NCBI GenBank assembly: GCA_945861535.1
Contig: CAMAUZ010000079.1
Location: 1-35,781, forward strand
DNA length: 35,781 bases
Source: Akkermansia muciniphila
GTDB taxonomy: Bacteria; Verrucomicrobiota; Verrucomicrobiia; Limisphaerales; BJHT01
Reading direction: 5' to 3'
Shown here: one piece after another, positions 9,116-16,725 of the stretch
Layout: each line of letters opens with the position of its first letter
How positions within the stretch are numbered: the stretch's first letter is position 1
The notes under the pieces: generated by a model
Database searches by the model: none
Seen by the model: the letters and a program-made list of their open reading frames with translations, nothing else
What the model was told of the DNA's origin: nothing
Made by a program: the position numbers and the translations under genes

Positions 9116-10063
9116 ATGATTAGCGGCCACGGATACTCTCGCACGCATCTAGGATTCAGGGTGTTTGGCGAGCAATTCAACGCGGCCGCGGGCCCGTCGG
9201 TCCCCAAGGAAAAAACGAACCTGCCCTCCGACCGGGTGCAGAACCCGCACGATCCCGAGGCGACCTACGCGGTCAAGGGCACGGGGGCCAAGAAGAAGGA
9301 ACACGTCGGGTACAAGGTGCAGGTGGCCGAGACCGTCACCGAGGCCACGCTCGCGCCCGGCGAGCCGACGCAAAACTTCCTGACCGGCATCGCGACCCAG
9401 GCGGCCCACCACAGCGACGAAGCCGGGGCCGTGCAGATGCAGGCCGAGCAGACGGCCATGGGGCTGGCCAAACCGCCCGTGCTGTGTGTGGATGGGGCCG
9501 ATGTGTCGGCCCAGGAACTGGTGGCGGCGGCGGCCGAGGGTCGCAGTTTGATGGGACCGGCGGCGCTGCCGACCAACCCCGGCGGACGCCACCCGACCAC
9601 GGCCTTCGACATCCAGGTGGAACAGCGCCGGGCCGTGTGTCCGGCCGGACACGCCAACACGCAGTGCAGCCGGCTGGTGGCGGAGGCGACCGGCAAAGTG
9701 ACCTTTCGCTTCGAGTGGGGCCACCACTGCACGGAGTGCCCGCGGCGGCCGCAGTGTGTTGCGCCGGGGCAGCCGCACCGGAGCCTGGTCGTGGGGGAAC
9801 AGCACAGCGCCCTGCAGGCGCGCCGGCGGGAACAAACCACCCCGGCCTTTCTGGCGGCCATGAAACATCGCAACGCGATTGAAGGGACGCAGAGCGAACT
9901 GGTGCGGGCGCACGGGTTGCGCCACGCGCGCTACCGGGGACTGGCCAAGGTGCGGCAGCAAAACTACTGGGCGGGGGCGGCGTGCAACGTGAAACGGTGG
10001 CTGCGCCGCCAGGCGTGGGAACTGACGCGCGCAACGGCCGCGCGGGTTGCCGCCGCAAACTAA
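9116..10063 (+). pseudogene. 5'-truncated IS1182-family transposase
   Basis: The reading frame encodes 315 residues that match the C-terminal two thirds of IS1182-type DDE transposases. Visible parts are NPHDPEATYAVKG followed by GYKVQVAET, a VLCVDGADVSAQEL segment at the position of the second catalytic Asp, a Cys-rich patch (CPAGH, CTECPRRPQC), and MKHRNAIEGTQSE with the catalytic Glu. It ends in a typical RGLAKVRQQNYWAGAACNVKRWL tail. The N-terminal DUF772-like region and the first catalytic Asp are missing. The first 20 or so codons (to about 9185) do not resemble the family and are probably read-in flanking DNA. A functional transposase is therefore unlikely. Confidence 0.82.
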
Positions 10064-10260
10064 ACGGGAGGCGGGCGCGCCCGGCGGCGCCGCGGCCACC
10101 CGCAGCCGGGCCGCCCAGCAGCCCAAAAACACGGGGTCACAAATTTCCCGCTCGCCGTTCGCACCGGCAGCCGCCCTGGCGGCCAATCGGCCGCGCGATC
10201 CCGGAATGGTTTTCGCAGCCCGCAACCCTGCTGAAAAACCCCACCCTTCTAACCAAAATC
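9116..10260 (+). mobile_element. IS1182-like insertion sequence remnant
   Basis: The truncated transposase and about 200 bp of downstream sequence abut the broken 3' end of a secreted-protein gene at about 10260. This is consistent with a past insertion into that gene. No matching terminal inverted repeats or target duplication were found, so both boundaries are approximate. The left end is lost together with the transposase N-terminus. Confidence 0.6.
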
Positions 10261-10779
10261 ATTTCTGAGCCGTGGCCCCGAGAGTGTCCGTGGACTGGGA
10301 CGCCGCCCACTCAAACGTCAACTGGTATTGCTGTCCCACCGTCAGGCCGCTGACAGTTTGGCTCACCGCGGCGCTGGCATGGTCGCCGCTGGCACCGAGA
10401 AAATAGCCCCCATCAATGCTGCCGGAAAAGCCGTTGGGCGTACCGTTGCCCGGTCCCCAAAGAAAGATGTGGGTGCCAGCGCCTGCTGAAAATACCGACG
10501 GAAAACCGCCGGCCAAGCCGAACTGACCGTCGTCGGCGCGGGTATCAACGATGAAATTGAAAGGGATAGCATCTCCGAAACCGGTGTCTACTGTGGCCGG
10601 CTGTGTCCACCCCGTGGCGGAGCGATACCTCCTCCCAACTGGCCGAGCCCGCCATTCTGTTCAAAACCCCCATTGACGATGAGCGAGGCTGCCGGCGCGA
10701 GGTTAGCCGTCAGTAGCAGGGTGAGCAGGGACAGGAGTTTGACCCAACGGTTGCTGGTGGTGGTGTGGATGGCTTTCAT
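10259..10779 (-). pseudogene. secreted choice-of-anchor-type protein, frameshifted and 3'-truncated
   Basis: The ATG at 10779 opens a signal peptide (RWVKLLSLLTLLLTANLAPA) followed by ASLIVNGGFEQNGG, the usual start of exported DUF642/choice-of-anchor-like proteins of Verrucomicrobia. This frame reaches a stop at about 10588. The expected continuation is in another frame: TGWTQPATVDTGFGDAIPFN, then FIVDTRADDGQFGLAGGF and VSQTVSGLTVGQQYQLTFEW. One lost base (or two extra) near 10610-10618 explains the break. The restored frame ends GATAQK at 10259, where sequence next to the IS1182-like remnant begins, so the C-terminal half is missing. The function of the intact family is not known beyond export and a beta-sandwich fold. 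Confidence 0.78.
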
Positions 10780-10870
10780 ACAGAGGCGGGGTTAAGGCAA
10801 GGCGACTGGCCGAACGGTGCAGTGATGGGTCAGGACCGGGGGGAGGGTTTTCCCGCGATGGGAAAGGGAA

Positions 10871-11308
10871 GCCCGGCGACGCCACTGCGGCGCCGGGTTG
10901 GAGCAGAGCGCGCACAGGTTGGCTCTCCTCCAAAAAGTCTTGCGGGAAAGGACCCCGGGGAGCGACTGGGTAGGGCGGGGTGTCCTCACCCCGCCGCTGG
11001 CGGAGCGGGAGCAATGGGTCGGCGGCGGCGCGGTGGGGACACCGCGCCCTACCCGGGGTGGCTGGGCTGACCGAGGCGGGGATTAGCCGGGAGCGGGGGA
11101 ACATTTTCCGGCCAGAGGGAAAGGATGCCCGGCGACGCCATTGCGGCACCGGGTTGGAGCAGAGCGCTCACAGTTTGGCTCTTTTCCAAAAGTATTCCGG
11201 GAAAGGACCCCGGGGAGCGACTGGGTAGGGCGGGGTGTCCTCACCCCGCCGGGAACCACCCGGATGCCACGGCTCGGCGACGGCGCGGTAAGGACACCGC
11301 GCCCTACC
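10871..11308. repeat. two direct copies of a ~180-bp unit, each ending in a hairpin element
   Basis: The stretch starting GCCCGGCGACGCCA at 10871 is repeated at 11127 (offset 255-256 bp) through GGTTGGAGCAGAGCGC and AAAGGACCCCGGGGAGCGAC. Each copy runs into an 86-87 bp inverted-repeat element (10968-11054 and 11223-11308). The element's arms read GGGTAGGGCGGGGTGTCC and, inverted, GGACACCGCGCCCTACC. There is no credible gene between 10780 and 11409; short open frames here are coded by the repeats. Confidence 0.85.
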
Positions 11309-11409
11309 GGCACGGCTGGTGGGGTCGGACGCGTGGGGGATTTAGACGGAAACAAGTCCGGCGGCACCGTGAGCTTGCGCCCATCACTCAGGGGCGGCAG
11401 CCTCAGCGC

Positions 11410-11823
11410 ATGGGTGAAGTCAAAGTTGCAGTCACAATTCGAAACGCGACGGATGTCGGGATGCATCGCCGGGGCGTCCTTCCGCTGGGGCAGGTTCGCT
11501 CGGTGACAGTCGAGGCGGTGGTGGCCACGGGCGCGGTGCGGTCGTGTATTCCGGTGGACTTGAAAGAGAAACTCGGCTTGGAAACGCTGCGCCACATCAA
11601 TGCGCAGATGGCCAACGGCCACACCGAGGGCGTGGAACTGACCGAGGCGGCCTATATTGACATCTTGGACCGGGTGGCGACGGAGTCCTTCCTGGTGCTG
11701 GGCAGCGAAGTCCCGCTCGGGCAGACGGCGCTGGAGTCCACCGACCTGCTCGTGGATTGCAACCGGCGGCGGGTCACCACCAACCCGGACCATCCGAACT
11801 CGGCGGTGATCCGCATCCGCTGA
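11410..11823 (+). CDS. retropepsin-like (clan AA) aspartic protease family protein, catalytic Asp replaced
   Basis: The 137-residue product matches small bacterial clan AA aspartic-protease-like proteins in length and layout. It has an N-terminal strand MGEVKVAVTIRN, the segment VVATGAVRSCIP, then INAQMANGHTEGVELTEAA, a LGSEVPLGQTALESTDLLVD flap region and the family-typical C-terminus VTTNPDHPNSAVIRIR. In active members the first segment contains VDTGA; here residue 39 is Ala (ATGA), so the catalytic aspartate is missing. The ATG at 11410 was chosen because homology begins there; an upstream in-frame extension to 11125 is coded by the repeat unit. No strong ribosome site is seen. It stands alone between repeat regions and may be decaying, or may have a non-proteolytic role. 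Confidence 0.75.
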   Translation: MGEVKVAVTIRNATDVGMHRRGVLPLGQVRSVTVEAVVATGAVRSCIPVDLKEKLGLETLRHINAQMANGHTEGVELTEAAYIDILDRVATESFLVLGSEVPLGQTALESTDLLVDCNRRRVTTNPDHPNSAVIRIR

Positions 11824-12254
11824 GGAGGGACGCGACTGGATTGACGCTTCGTCCGCTTCGTCACCGCGGCGACCACGGTGGTCAAGGGAGGCCAGGTGGG
11901 ATGGGGTCGTGGTCGCCACTGCCCCGCACCGGGGTAGTGCGGGACGGGGAAAAAGAAATGATTCCGGATGCGGGCCGCCTTCGGCTCATCCGTCTGACTC
12001 GGCGGACCATTCCTAAGTGGTCCCATCTCGGCTCCGTCCGACACCGTCTTCATACGTCCCCTGACGATTCACCTGCGCGTCACCCTGGACCCAAGCCCAA
12101 GCGGTGCCGACCGGACACCGTTGCGCAGGTGTTGGCGCCAACAACCCGTGCTCGGAAGCGCAGGAATTTTTGGATGGCGATGGAAGCGCCATAAAACCGG
12201 GCGGCACAGCAAGCACATTGGTAAAATATCTTTCAGCCCGAAAACCGCAGAGGA

Positions 12255-12402
12255 GATGAACCACGAAACACGCGAAACACGCGAAAACAAAGGCTGCGAT
12301 TTAGCTTTCTCTGTGCCGAGAATCCTCACTTGCTGGATGAATCGGCAACTCGCTGGAACACCTTCCCCTTTCGTGTCTTTCGTGTGTTTCGTGGTTTCAA
12401 CT
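12255..12402. repeat. inverted repeat with CACGAAA-type arms
   Basis: The left arm (about 12255-12290) reads GAACCACGAAACACGCGAAA. The right arm (about 12372-12402) is its near-complement, TTTCGTGTGTTTCGTGGTTTC. About 80 bp separate them. The arms consist internally of a 9-10 bp ACACGAAA period. The unit could fold into a long imperfect hairpin. No coding content. Confidence 0.75.
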
Positions 12403-12535
12403 GCGGGATTTCGGATAATCCGTCCCGAGCGGCGGGGTGAGGACACCCGCGCCCTACCGTGGTAGGGACGCGTTGCGCGCGGGCGTAACCTCCCCACCAC
12501 CGCGCCCGATCTCCACGGGCGCGTCCGCCCCCCTT

Positions 12536-12722
12536 TGGAGTGCGGTGACTCGTCACCGCTTTCCCAAGGCGACTCGTCGCCGTCGAGTTGCCGAGATCGT
12601 GCCCAAGCAACGGGGCGTTCACGGCTCGCGCCAGCGGTGGCATGCCCGCGCGTCCGCGCCTGCCCGGTCATTCGACGGCGACCAGTCGCCTCGCCAAAGC
12701 GGTGACGAGTCACCGCACTCCA
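12536..12722. repeat. 187-bp palindromic element, copy 1
   Basis: Terminal arms of about 51 bp are inverted copies of each other. The left arm starts TGGAGTGCGGTGACTCGTCA and the right arm ends GTGACGAGTCACCGCACTCCA in mirrored order. Each arm contains two inner palindromes: GCGGTGAC-TC-GTCACCGC and a GGCGAC/GTCGCC pair. The roughly 85-bp centre (GTTGCCGAGATCGTGCCCAA and onwards) is unique within the element. It contains no open gene, so it would be non-autonomous if mobile. Confidence 0.85.
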
Positions 12723-12914
12723 CACCGGACTCCGCACGGCGGACGGGACGAGTCGGCAGGCCGCGTCTGTCCCCAACGCGTCGGGAGCGTGGCAATGATC
12801 CGGCCCGAGCGGCGGGGTGAGGACACCCGCGTCCTACCGTGGTAGGGACGCGCTGCGCGCGTCCGTAACCTCCCCACCGCCGCGCCCGATCCTACCGGGC
12901 GCATTCGCCCCCTT

Positions 12915-13101
12915 TGGAGTACGGTGACTCGTCACCGCTTTCCCAAGGCGACTCGTCGCCGTCGAGTTGCCGAGATCGTGCCCAAGCAACGGGGCGTTCA
13001 CGGCTCGCGCCAGCGGTGGCGTGCCCGCGCGTTCGCGGCCGTCGAGTCATCCGACGGCGACCAGTCGCCTCGCCAAAGCGGTGACGAGTCACCGCACTCC
13101 A
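12915..13101. repeat. 187-bp palindromic element, copy 2
   Basis: Same length, same arms and nearly the same centre as the element at 12536-12722, with one changed base in the first arm (TGGAGTACGG instead of TGGAGTGCGG) and several in the right half of the centre. It arose at least in part by the 380-bp tandem duplication. Confidence 0.85.
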
Positions 13102-13618
13102 CAGTGGATGCCCCCCCGGTTAGGGCCTTGCCCCGGCGAAACCGGATGACCGCCGCTGGTAGGGCGCGTCTGTCCCCAGCGCGCCGCGGGAGTGGTGGGG
13201 GTGGGCATCCCGATGATCCGCGTGGATCCCTGGGGCGGGGATGGTCCGTCCCCGCAAGCTTGGTGGGGACAAGCTGTCCCCACCCCGTGGTCCAGCGCGG
13301 GGCGCGCCCGGCGGGTGCGCACGCGCTGCGACGTCCGCACACTGAAGCGGCGTGAACGCCGCGCTCCCGCCGCCCGCCCCGCGTGCGTGCCATTCGCACC
13401 GGGACCTCCGGCTCCCTCTCCTCCGTTCGGAACGGAGGAGAGCCTCGCACCCGCTGCGGAAGCGTCCTGATACAGGAAGAAACTTCCGGGCGGACCCCGG
13501 ATTTCCGTAAAATTGATGGGCTTTGGAAGCGCTCCATATCAACTGCTTATGAATGTGTTTCTTAGAAGGGTTGGGGAGAGGAGGCGCTACGCCACGGCGG
13601 GATCGTCGGCAAGAGTGG

Positions 13619-13722
13619 GGCACCCCTCTCCCCGTCCCTCGCCCCGTTCGTGCCTCACGGGGAGAGGGAGCCGGACGCGCTTCTCCTTCCGGCGGCTCCG
13701 GCACGAACTCTAGCAACGATTG
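13619..13722. repeat. ~100-bp repeat, left copy of an inverted pair
   Basis: Contains CACCCCTCTCCCCGTCCCTC, then CCCCGTTCGTGCCTCACGGG, and later GGCACGAACT and CAACGATTG. The reverse complement of 15039-15142 carries the same blocks in the same order. The pair brackets the fixH-safE gene pair. Confidence 0.8.
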
Positions 13723-13819
13723 ATACCGCCTCGGCTTCAAGACTTCTCAAGCAATGCCCGGACTGGAACTTGGATCTTTATGCTTCCCTTGAGCTTTGAA
13801 CTTTGAACTTTTCACTCCC

Positions 13820-14320
13820 ATGACTCCCACCACTCCCACTTCCGCCTCCGCCCCTCCCGCCGCCTGGAACCCCTGGCCCACCGCATTGATCGCCTACTTC
13901 GTCGTCTTCATCGGCTGCATCATCGCCTACACCGCGTGGGCGCTGCGACAGCACGTCGATCTCGTCGGCGCCGATTACTACGCCCAGGAAATTCGTTACC
14001 AACAGCAGATCGACCGCCTCGGCCGCACCCGCGAATTCGCCCGCGACGTCGCCGCCACCTACGACGCCGCGCAATCCGCGATCACCATCGCCCTCCCGCC
14101 CACCCACGCCGCGCACGCCGTCGGCACCCTCCACCTCTACCGCCCCGCCGACGCCCGACTCGACCGCGAACTCAAGCTCGCCCTCGACGCCCAGGGCCGT
14201 CAGCGCGTGGACGCTCGCACCCTCGCCCCCGGCCTCTGGAAAGCCCGCCTGCAATGGACCGTGAACGGTCAGGAATATTTCTTCGACCGCACGCTCATCA
14301 TCGGCGGCGACCTCTTCTGA
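13820..14320 (+). CDS. fixH: FixH family protein
   Basis: The 166-residue protein has a Pro/Thr-rich N-terminus, one membrane helix at about residues 20-42 (LIAYFVVFIGCIIAYTAWAL) and then the FixH hallmark ADYYAQEIRYQQQIDRLGR. A periplasmic beta domain follows, ending WKARLQWTVNGQEYFFDRTL. FixH proteins assist assembly of cbb3-type cytochrome oxidase, probably at the copper delivery step. The ATG at 13820 was preferred over a TTG 24 bp earlier, which lies inside a low-complexity TTGAACTT stretch. It ends 3 bp before the SafE-type gene, so they are probably co-transcribed. The usual upstream oxidase and ccoG genes are absent, which is unusual. Codons favour C at the third position, unlike the ABC operon downstream. 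Confidence 0.86.
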   Translation: MTPTTPTSASAPPAAWNPWPTALIAYFVVFIGCIIAYTAWALRQHVDLVGADYYAQEIRYQQQIDRLGRTREFARDVAATYDAAQSAITIALPPTHAAHAVGTLHLYRPADARLDRELKLALDAQGRQRVDARTLAPGLWKARLQWTVNGQEYFFDRTLIIGGDLF

Positions 14321-14323
14321 ACG

Positions 14324-15004
14324 ATGGAACTCTGGACCGCATTTCTCCTCGGTTCGCTCGGCAGCCTCCACTGCGCCGGGATGTGCGGTCCCCTCGTGCT
14401 CGCGTTGCCCGACAACGGCGGCACGCGTGCAACCTGGCTGCTCGGCCGTGTCGCCTACAACGCCGGACGCCTCGCCACCTATTGCGCCCTTGGAGCCGGT
14501 CTCGGTCTCGTCGGGCAAACCTTCGCGCTCGCCGGACTGCAACGCTGGCTCTCCCTTGCCGCTGGAATTTTCCTGCTGATCGCCCTCGCTGCGTCGTCCC
14601 GGTTCTCACTCGGACTGCCCGCGCTGGCCACCGTGGGCTGGATGAAGCGCGGCTTCGGCGCGCTCCTCCGCCAGCGCACACTTCCCGCGCTGCTGCTGCT
14701 CGGTACGTTGAACGGGATCCTCCCGTGCGGCCTCGTCTATGCCGCCACCGCCGGGGCCGTCGTCGCCCACAGCCCGCTCGCCGGTGCCACCTACATGCTC
14801 GTCTTCGGCCTCGGCACCGTTCCCATGATGCTCACCATCGCCGTCGCCGGACAGAAACTGCCCTTCGCCCTCCGCCTCAAACTCCAGCCCCTCATCCCCG
14901 CCAGCCTCGCCCTCGTCGGCGTCCTCCTGATCCTCCGCGGCCTCGCCCTGGGGATTCCCTACCTCAGTCCCGCCGTCACCGGCGCGTGCCCCGCGTGTCA
15001 TTGA
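14324..15004 (+). CDS. sulfite exporter TauE/SafE family membrane protein (cytochrome-oxidase-associated type)
   Basis: The 226-residue polytopic protein has about six hydrophobic segments. Its N-terminal motif is LGSLHCAGMCGPLVLAL (His16, Cys17 and Cys21), typical of the SafE/UreH-like proteins that accompany FixH in cbb3 oxidase clusters, where a role in copper handling or cytochrome maturation is suspected. A second copy of the half-repeat theme appears as LLGTLNGILPCGLVYAA. The start codon lies 3 bp after the fixH stop. The C-terminus ends in CPACH, a possible metal-binding pair. Transport of sulfite itself is not supported by anything in the sequence; the family name is historical. Confidence 0.86.
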   Translation: MELWTAFLLGSLGSLHCAGMCGPLVLALPDNGGTRATWLLGRVAYNAGRLATYCALGAGLGLVGQTFALAGLQRWLSLAAGIFLLIALAASSRFSLGLPALATVGWMKRGFGALLRQRTLPALLLLGTLNGILPCGLVYAATAGAVVAHSPLAGATYMLVFGLGTVPMMLTIAVAGQKLPFALRLKLQPLIPASLALVGVLLILRGLALGIPYLSPAVTGACPACH

Positions 15005-15038
15005 GCGGCACTGCGCTGGGCGCCGCAAAGAGCGGTCA

Positions 15039-15142
15039 CAACAATCGCCGCGACAGTTCGTGCCGGGACCGTTGTAACAAGGGGCGCTTCCGTCTCCCTC
15101 GCCCCGTGAGGCACGAACGGGGAGGTCGGGGAGAGGGGTGCT
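15039..15142. repeat. ~100-bp repeat, right copy of the inverted pair around fixH-safE
   Basis: Reverse-complement match to 13619-13722. The shared blocks are ACAATCG, AGTTCGTGCC, CCCCGTGAGGCACGAACGGG and GGGGAGAGGGGTG. It begins 35 bp after the SafE-type stop codon. Confidence 0.8.
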
Positions 15143-15193
15143 TCACCATTGCGAGCGGCTCGACCGTGCGGCGCGTTCGGCGAGGCCGACGCC

Positions 15194-15242
15194 CTGCCGA
15201 CTTGGAAGTCGGCGACACAGCAGGTTTGGAAACCTGCGCTAC
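15194..15242. repeat. solo arm of the GCAGGTTT-CC-AAACCTGC palindrome family
   Basis: Two adjacent palindromes, GCCGACTTGGAAGTCGGC and GCAGGTTTGGAAACCTGC, followed by GCTAC. The block is a near-identical match to one arm of the two-armed element at 32751-32906. Here no partner arm is present. Confidence 0.85.
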
Positions 15243-15288
15243 AAGGACACGCGACCTGCTGCGGCAATCCGGCTGCGAAATATCCGCC

Positions 15289-16443
15289 CTATCCCATCAC
15301 CTCCGCCAGTTTCACCAGTCGGCTCTTCTCCGTCAGTGACTTCGCCGCCGCGTGGACGATGGCGGTGACTTCCAAGATCTCCTGGTGCGGCACCGGTTCC
15401 TTCCGGGTCAGCACCATCTCCCGGAACGTCGCGATCAGCCGGAACATTTGATAGTGATAGCCATAGTCAAAGCTGCCCTCGATCGACGGCGTGAAGCTGT
15501 GCAGCTTCTTTTTGAAATAGAGGTCGGTGCGGTCGTACTCGAACTTCTCATACGGTTGCCCAAACCACACATGACACGGATAGCGGTCGGGATAAGTGAT
15601 CAGTCCGTGGATCGTGTCCTTGTACTCATACAGACTCACTGCCTCGACACCCGCGCCCATGAGTGTGACCACCGCCCACACCGGATGCTGTCCGTAGATC
15701 ATCCACGCCGGCAGTGACGACCGGCTGAACAATCGCGCGGAGACATGCTCGAGCGCACCGAACTCCCCCGAGTCGCGCATCCGCAGCGCCGCCTCCATGC
15801 CGAACTCGTACCGCCAGCAACTGGTGGACATCAACGGCGTCCCGTGTTTCCGGGCAAATTCGAGAATCTTCCGCGTCCCCGCCACATCGCCGCCGATCGG
15901 CTTGTCACAAAATGTGGGCAGCCCTTTCGCCAGCCCCGGCGCGACCAGATCGAAATGATCCTCGCCCAACCCCGACGCGTCGCCCATCCACACGGCGTCC
16001 ACTTCCTCGAGCATCTGCGCGAGATTCGTCGCGACCTTCACGCCGGGAAACACCTCGGTGAACGGCACCGCCACGGTCGGATCGGCATCGTAGTAGTGCG
16101 TGATGCGCGTGTCGGAAAACGGCAACTGACCGAAGTTGAACTTCGGATTGCGCAGGTAACTGCTGAACAGCCGGTGCCCATACGGATAATGCTTCTTGAG
16201 CGCGTCGAGATCGCACACCGGATGCAGCCCCTGTGCGAAATGCCAGATGTGTCCGTTGCGCGGCTGCGGCTTCCCCTTGATCGCCGCCGACACCACGCCG
16301 ATGCGAATCGGCTTCTTCGCCGCCTCCGCCGCGCCCAGCGCGCCGGGCGTCCCGAACGTGCCCGCGCCAGCCAGGGCCAGCGCGCCAAGAGCGCCGGCAG
16401 ATTTCAACGTGTCACGCCGGGTGAGTGGGGAGGAGTGGTTCAT
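15289..16443 (-). CDS. Tat-exported Gfo/Idh/MocA family oxidoreductase-like protein
   Basis: The protein has 384 residues from the ATG at 16443; a TTG six bases upstream is also possible. It opens with a twin-arginine signal (SPLTRRDTLKSAG and a hydrophobic Ala/Leu core ending GALGAAEAA), so it should be exported folded. The mature N-terminus IRIGVVSAA is the first Rossmann strand, although the usual GxGxxG is degenerate here. The family's EKP motif appears as CDKPIGGDVAGTRKILEFA, followed by MSTSCWRYE. The C-terminal domain ends in a stretch with VPHQEILEVTAIVHAAAKSL. Members use NAD(P) with sugar-like substrates. Exported relatives are abundant in Verrucomicrobia and Planctomycetes, and the substrate cannot be predicted. 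No partner genes on the same strand. Confidence 0.88.
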   Translation of the reverse strand: MNHSSPLTRRDTLKSAGALGALALAGAGTFGTPGALGAAEAAKKPIRIGVVSAAIKGKPQPRNGHIWHFAQGLHPVCDLDALKKHYPYGHRLFSSYLRNPKFNFGQLPFSDTRITHYYDADPTVAVPFTEVFPGVKVATNLAQMLEEVDAVWMGDASGLGEDHFDLVAPGLAKGLPTFCDKPIGGDVAGTRKILEFARKHGTPLMSTSCWRYEFGMEAALRMRDSGEFGALEHVSARLFSRSSLPAWMIYGQHPVWAVVTLMGAGVEAVSLYEYKDTIHGLITYPDRYPCHVWFGQPYEKFEYDRTDLYFKKKLHSFTPSIEGSFDYGYHYQMFRLIATFREMVLTRKEPVPHQEILEVTAIVHAAAKSLTEKSRLVKLAEVMG

Positions 16444-16560
16444 GTTCAAGTGAGTTCAAGGGTGCCGCGGCATTCAATCGACATTCCGACGGAGAGCGAG
16501 GGCATTCCGGCAGTTCCGGTTTTCTCGGGTGGGAATGACAGTGAGTGAGGCAAGCAAAGT

Positions 16561-16641
16561 GGTAGGGCGCGTCTGCCCTCTGCGCGCCGCTGGCACCTAC
16601 GCACGGGGACCGCGGCGCGCTGAGGACAGACGCGCCCTACC
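16561..16641. repeat. hairpin element of the TAGGGCGCG family
   Basis: Arms of about 28 bp: the left arm starts GGTAGGGCGCGTCTGCCCTC and the right arm ends GGACAGACGCGCCCTACCC. They are separated by about 24 bp. It is a relative of the elements at 10968-11054 and 11223-11308 and of the solo arm near 13159. It sits in the divergent gap between the oxidoreductase and the ABC operon. Confidence 0.85.
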
Positions 16642-16691
16642 CGCCGACGGGCCGCCCGCGCTCCGGGGTGGCGACATTTTCGGCGGGTTGC

Positions 16692-16719
16692 TTGCATTGG
16701 CGCGGGTGCTCTCTATAAA
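16692..16719 (+). promoter_or_regulatory. candidate sigma70-type promoter of the ABC/HEAT operon
   Basis: TTGCAT (16692-16697), a 16-bp spacer, then TATAAA (16714-16719). The expected transcription start is about 16726, exactly where the best signal-peptide-giving GTG start lies, so the message may be leaderless. If translation instead starts at the ATG at 16747 the leader would be about 20 nt. Confidence 0.45.
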
Positions 16720-16725
16720 CGCCGC

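Larger units (their letters stand above)
12427..13105. repeat. 380-bp tandem duplication of an intergenic cassette
   Basis: The sequence beginning GAGCGGCGGGGTGAGGACAC at 12427 recurs at 12807. The offset stays at 379-380 bp through the rest of the unit, including the GGTAGGGACGCG segment and the 187-bp palindromic element. Copies differ by scattered substitutions, so the duplication is not brand new. Confidence 0.85.
11824..13819. other. 2-kb gene-poor region packed with palindromic repeats
   Basis: No protein-coding gene could be supported. Many overlapping short open frames occur on both strands, but they are Arg/Pro/Ala-rich repeat translations without family resemblance. The region holds a CACGAAA inverted repeat (12255-12402), a 380-bp tandem duplication containing two 187-bp palindromic elements, solo arms of the TAGGGCG family (about 12427-12470, 12807-12850, 13159-13190) and one copy of a 100-bp repeat whose inverted partner lies beyond safE. 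Confidence 0.7.

Noticed and set aside
12013-12264. 83-codon minus-strand frame as a possible small gene
   Set aside because: No ribosome site, no recognisable family, and its end lies in repeated sequence.
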